A stretch of 9,714 bases of DNA from Peptococcaceae bacterium (lineage in GTDB: Bacteria > Bacillota > Peptococcia > DRI-13 > UBA5745): assembly GCA_031264885.1 (NCBI GenBank), contig JAISDM010000180.1, positions 1 to 9,714 on the forward strand, given 5' to 3'. The translations under genes were made by a program, and so were the position numbers. Positions 7,360-9,714 of this stretch are shown here, in pieces (the stretch's first letter is position 1; each line of letters opens with the position of its first letter). The notes under the pieces are model-generated. The model saw only the letters and a program-made list of their open reading frames with translations. It was not told where the DNA came from and did no database searches.

Positions 7360-9432
7360 ATGACTCTCGAAGAAAAACTGACCATGCTCCCTTCCGCGCC
7401 CGGCGTCTATCTGATGAAGGACGAACGGGGGCGCGTGATCTATGTGGGCAAGGCCGTCTCTTTAAAAAACCGCGTTCGTTCATATTTCAATTCGCAAGCC
7501 GGGCTCCAGGAAAAAACCAGAGCCCTGGTCAGCCATATCCGGGATTTGGAATGGATTCTGACCGACTCCGAGATGGAAGCCTTGATTCTGGAGTGCAATT
7601 TGATCAAGAAACACCAGCCCAGGTACAACATCCGGCTGGTGGACGATAAACATTATCCTTATCTGCGGATCACCCTCAAAGAGGATTTCCCGAGGATTGA
7701 GATGGTCCGCAGCATGAAGAAAGACGGCGGGCGGTATTTCGGGCCGTACACCTCCAGCAAGTCCGTCCATGAGACGTTGAAATTGCTGAAGGTCATCTTC
7801 CCCATCCGCTCCTGTGTCCAGAAGGAGTTCAAAAACAAGCGGCCGTGCTTGAACGCGCATATCGGCCGGTGTCTGGCGCCCTGCGCCGGGGGCGTGAGCA
7901 TAGAAGCCTACCGGAAGATGATCAATGATGTGGTGCTGTTTCTGGAAGGGCGGCAGGATACGCTTAAGCGTACTTTGGAAGAGCGCATGGAGAAGGCGTC
8001 CGCGGAGATGGCTTTTGAGAGCGCCGCCCGGTTCCGGGATCAGCTGGCGGCGGTGGAGCAGGTGATCCAGCGCCAAAAAATTATTTCCGACCGGGTCGCC
8101 GACTTTGACGTGGTCAATTATGTCCGGGGGCTGCGGAGGGTTTGCGTTCAGGTGTTTTTTGTCCGGAGCGGCAAGCTCACCGGGCGGGAGCATTTCATGC
8201 TGGAAAGCGCGCTGATCGCCCCGCCGCCGAAAGAGGCGGCGGCCGGGGCCGCCGGGGGCGCGGCGCCGGAGACGGGGCCGGGCGCGGCGGAGGGCGCGGC
8301 GCCGGGGCCGGGGGAAGCCCCGCCGGAGGAAGATGCGGCGCGGGGAGAAGCGGAGCCGGCGGCTGCGCGGGAGGAACCGGCGCCAGAGGAGGAACCCGCG
8401 GCGGGGGGCGCTCACGCTCACGCGGGCGGCGCGGGCGTTCTTGCGGCGGCCGGGGAGGATGAGGCTGCCGTGCCGGAGGAAGATGTGCTGATGGCTTTTT
8501 TGAAGCAGTATTACAGCCGGGTTCAGGAAATACCCCCGGAGATCTGCGTGCCTTACCGCGGAATGGAGGCGGATATGACGGAAGCCTGGCTTTCCAGCCT
8601 GACCGGGCGCAAGGTGCGGCTGAAGGTTCCCCGGAGGGGCGACAAACGGGGGCTGCTGGAGATGGTGGTCATGAACGCCAGGGAGACGCTCCAGCAGGAG
8701 GAAGCGGCCCGGGAGCAGGTCAGGAACCGGAGGGAGGACGCTCTGACAGAGCTGGCGCGGGCTTTGGGTCTGGAACAGCAGCCTTTCCGTATGGAATGCT
8801 ATGATATTTCCAATATACAGGGGACGCATTCCGTGGCTTCCATGGTGGTCTTTGAAAACGGGCGGCCCGCCAAAGACCAATACCGGCGTTTTCGCATAAA
8901 GACGGTGGAGGGGCCGGACGACTTCGCTTCTATGGCGGAGGTGATTCTGCGCAGATTTGATCCGGAACGGATTCAGGACGAGAAATTCGGGGTTTTGCCG
9001 GATTTGGTGGTGGTGGACGGCGGCAAGGGGCAGCTGTCTTCGGCCAGGGCGGTGATGGCGCTCCGGCAGATGGAACATATTGCCACGGTGGGCCTGGCAA
9101 AGGAAAACGAGTGGATTTTTTTGCCCAATACGCAGGATCCCGTCGTATTGTCCAAACATTCGCCGGGCTTGCAGATGTTGCAGCAAATCCGCGACGAGGC
9201 GCACCGCTTCGCCATAACCTATCACCGCCTTCTGCGGGGACGCAGCGGTCTGGCGTCGGCTCTGGACGAAATCTCCGGATTGGGGCCCAAGGGCAAACAG
9301 GCGCTGCTGGCCGGCTTCGATTTGTCCTTAAAGAACATCCAGGCGGCCACATTGGAGGATTTGGAGCAGACGCCGGGGATTCAGAAAAAGGCCGCGCGGG
9401 CGGTGTATGATTATTTTCATCCCGCGGAATGA
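7360..9432 (+). CDS. uvrC: Excinuclease ABC subunit UvrC with an 84-residue low-complexity insert
   Basis: UvrC is recruited by UvrB and cuts the damaged strand on both sides of the lesion. The 690-residue chain contains an N-terminal GIY-YIG nuclease (about 12-95; GVY at 15-17, IYVGKA at 27-32 with Tyr28, Arg38 and a conserved EALILE at 73-78) for the 3' cut. Four cysteines (152, 163, 171, 175) match the spacing of the iron-sulfur ligands reported for E. coli UvrC. A UVR domain (about 205-240) follows. The RNase H-like nuclease for the 5' cut has likely catalytic Asp482, Asp520 or 521, Asp553 and His615. A helix-hairpin-helix tail runs from about 636. Family members are usually near 600 residues; the excess is explained by an Ala/Gly/Glu/Pro-rich insert at 288-371. 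The frame is open throughout and both nuclease centres are intact, so the protein is probably active. ATG 7342 would add six residues but lacks a ribosome site. Confidence 0.97.
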   Translation: MTLEEKLTMLPSAPGVYLMKDERGRVIYVGKAVSLKNRVRSYFNSQAGLQEKTRALVSHIRDLEWILTDSEMEALILECNLIKKHQPRYNIRLVDDKHYPYLRITLKEDFPRIEMVRSMKKDGGRYFGPYTSSKSVHETLKLLKVIFPIRSCVQKEFKNKRPCLNAHIGRCLAPCAGGVSIEAYRKMINDVVLFLEGRQDTLKRTLEERMEKASAEMAFESAARFRDQLAAVEQVIQRQKIISDRVADFDVVNYVRGLRRVCVQVFFVRSGKLTGREHFMLESALIAPPPKEAAAGAAGGAAPETGPGAAEGAAPGPGEAPPEEDAARGEAEPAAAREEPAPEEEPAAGGAHAHAGGAGVLAAAGEDEAAVPEEDVLMAFLKQYYSRVQEIPPEICVPYRGMEADMTEAWLSSLTGRKVRLKVPRRGDKRGLLEMVVMNARETLQQEEAAREQVRNRREDALTELARALGLEQQPFRMECYDISNIQGTHSVASMVVFENGRPAKDQYRRFRIKTVEGPDDFASMAEVILRRFDPERIQDEKFGVLPDLVVVDGGKGQLSSARAVMALRQMEHIATVGLAKENEWIFLPNTQDPVVLSKHSPGLQMLQQIRDEAHRFAITYHRLLRGRSGLASALDEISGLGPKGKQALLAGFDLSLKNIQAATLEDLEQTPGIQKKAARAVYDYFHPAE
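8221..8472 (+). other. Ala/Gly/Glu/Pro-rich insert region within uvrC
   Basis: These 252 bases encode UvrC residues 288-371. Of 84 residues, 30 are Ala, 15 Gly, 15 Glu and 13 Pro (about 87 percent together), with no aromatic residue and only one Lys. It lies between GREHFMLE and DVLMAFLKQYY, where ordinary UvrC has a short loop, upstream of the RNase H-like active site. The DNA is visibly richer in G+C than its surroundings, with runs built from GGCGCGGCG and GGGGCCGGG, suggesting growth by replication slippage. The protein segment should be disordered and acidic. Confidence 0.85.
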
Positions 9433-9466
9433 CAGGCGGCGATTGACGGGGTGGTGGCGCAATGCC

Positions 9467-9637
9467 CCCGGGCGGAGGAGACCGTGCCCTTGTGGACTCC
9501 GCGTTTTGAATTTCTACGGCTCAATTTGCTGCAAAAGCCAAACTCGCTCCGCTCAGACAGTGGCTTTTGCGGACGCAAATTTCGCCTAGAAATTATAAAA
9601 CGCTCCGCCAAATCGGGCACGGTCTCCTCCGCCCGGG
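9467..9637. repeat. 171-base fold-back element with perfect 23-base terminal inverted repeats
   Basis: The ends (9467-9489 and 9615-9637) are perfect reverse complements over 23 bases, starting CCCGGGCGGAGG and ending CCTCCGCCCGGG. Pairing continues inward with interruptions: GCGTTTT/AAAACGC (9501-9507, 9597-9603), AATTTCTA/TAGAAATT (9509-9516, 9587-9594), AATTTGC/GCAAATT (9523-9529, 9575-9581) and GCAAAAGCCA/TGGCTTTTGC (9531-9540, 9561-9570). The loop is about 20 bases (9541-9560). It begins 34 bases after the uvrC stop. It lacks a transposase and clear target duplication. It resembles a miniature inverted-repeat or large intergenic palindrome. As RNA it would form a long hairpin protecting or ending the uvrC message, although no T tract follows. 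The bases between uvrC and this element show nothing else. Confidence 0.85.
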
Positions 9638-9638
9638 T

Positions 9639-9650
9639 GTTTGGCCAAAC
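9639..9650. repeat. 12-base perfect palindrome
   Basis: GTTTGGCCAAAC is a perfect palindrome one base outside the right end of the fold-back element. It could be a protein-binding site or part of the target of the element. No second copy is seen in the window, so no role is assigned. Confidence 0.35.
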
Positions 9651-9667
9651 CAGGATTTGCGGTTTAG

Positions 9668-9693
9668 AAAAATTCCCCTTCTGGGAGGGGAAT
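9668..9693 (-). terminator. Palindromic repeat, copy 2; possible terminator for a leftward gene beyond the right edge
   Basis: Read on the minus strand, ATTCCCCT (9693-9686) pairs with AGGGGAAT (9679-9672) across a 6-base loop and runs into a T tract (complement of A at 9668-9672). This is the shape of an intrinsic terminator for a gene entering from the right. The same 19-base core (9675-9693) matches 242-260 at 17 positions, so it may instead be a dispersed repeat that happens to end in A residues. No gene can be seen in the few bases to its right. Confidence 0.35.
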
Positions 9694-9714
9694 AAAAGAT
9701 GCCTGATTTGCAAA

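Noticed and set aside
8142..8462. Gly/Arg-rich short frame inside uvrC
   Set aside because: It is the shifted reading of the G+C-rich insert; the uvrC frame continues unbroken on both sides.
7480..9225. Long open frame on the minus strand opposite uvrC
   Set aside because: Antisense shadow of uvrC; its Arg/Pro-rich middle is the complement of the low-complexity insert.
9417..9713. 98-residue open frame on the minus strand at the right edge
   Set aside because: It runs through the fold-back element and into the end of uvrC; the translation is the repeat read as protein, with no ribosome site or domain.
1..9714. CRISPR array, tRNA, rRNA, integrase or transposase
   Set aside because: No regularly spaced direct repeats, cloverleaf genes or recombinase motifs were seen; the repeats present are irregular palindromes.

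Overview
The window carries one compact co-directional gene block on the + strand. It encodes a membrane-anchored S41 C-terminal processing protease, a polytopic membrane protein of the MinJ-like type that sits beside it, and the full nucleotide-excision-repair set uvrB, uvrA and uvrC. Strong Shine-Dalgarno sequences and the order ctp / MinJ-like protein / uvrB / uvrA (also seen around ctpB-minJ-uvrBA in Bacillus) point to a Bacillota genome. Linkage of uvrC to uvrBA and the G/C-rich third positions suggest a clostridial or Negativicutes-like lineage rather than Bacillus. No taxon finer than phylum can be defended from the sequence alone.

Layout. Bases 1-388 hold no gene. They are a mosaic of short palindromic repeats, ending in a possible terminator hairpin just before the first gene. 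The protease (389-1603) overlaps the membrane protein (1603-2487) by one base. uvrB (2509-4497) follows after 21 bases with a strong ribosome binding site and a possible promoter inside the preceding gene. uvrB and uvrA (4484-7300) overlap by 14 bases. A 59-base gap containing a hairpin repeat separates uvrA from uvrC (7360-9432). Bases 9433-9714 hold no supported gene. They contain a 171-base fold-back element with perfect 23-base ends and a second terminator-like repeat.

How the genes work together. UvrA finds DNA damage and loads UvrB, and UvrC then cuts on both sides of the lesion. All three have intact motifs and probably work normally. The protease and membrane protein belong to a cell-envelope/division module that is a frequent neighbour of uvrB in this phylum; their coupling to repair is positional, not biochemical, as far as can be seen.

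The unusual parts are an 84-residue Ala/Gly/Glu/Pro-rich insert inside UvrC, the absence of the C-terminal PDZ domain expected of the MinJ-like protein, and several families of palindromic repeats, one inside the operon. I see no new defence, mobile or biosynthetic system here. The window is mainly a conserved housekeeping locus decorated with repeats.
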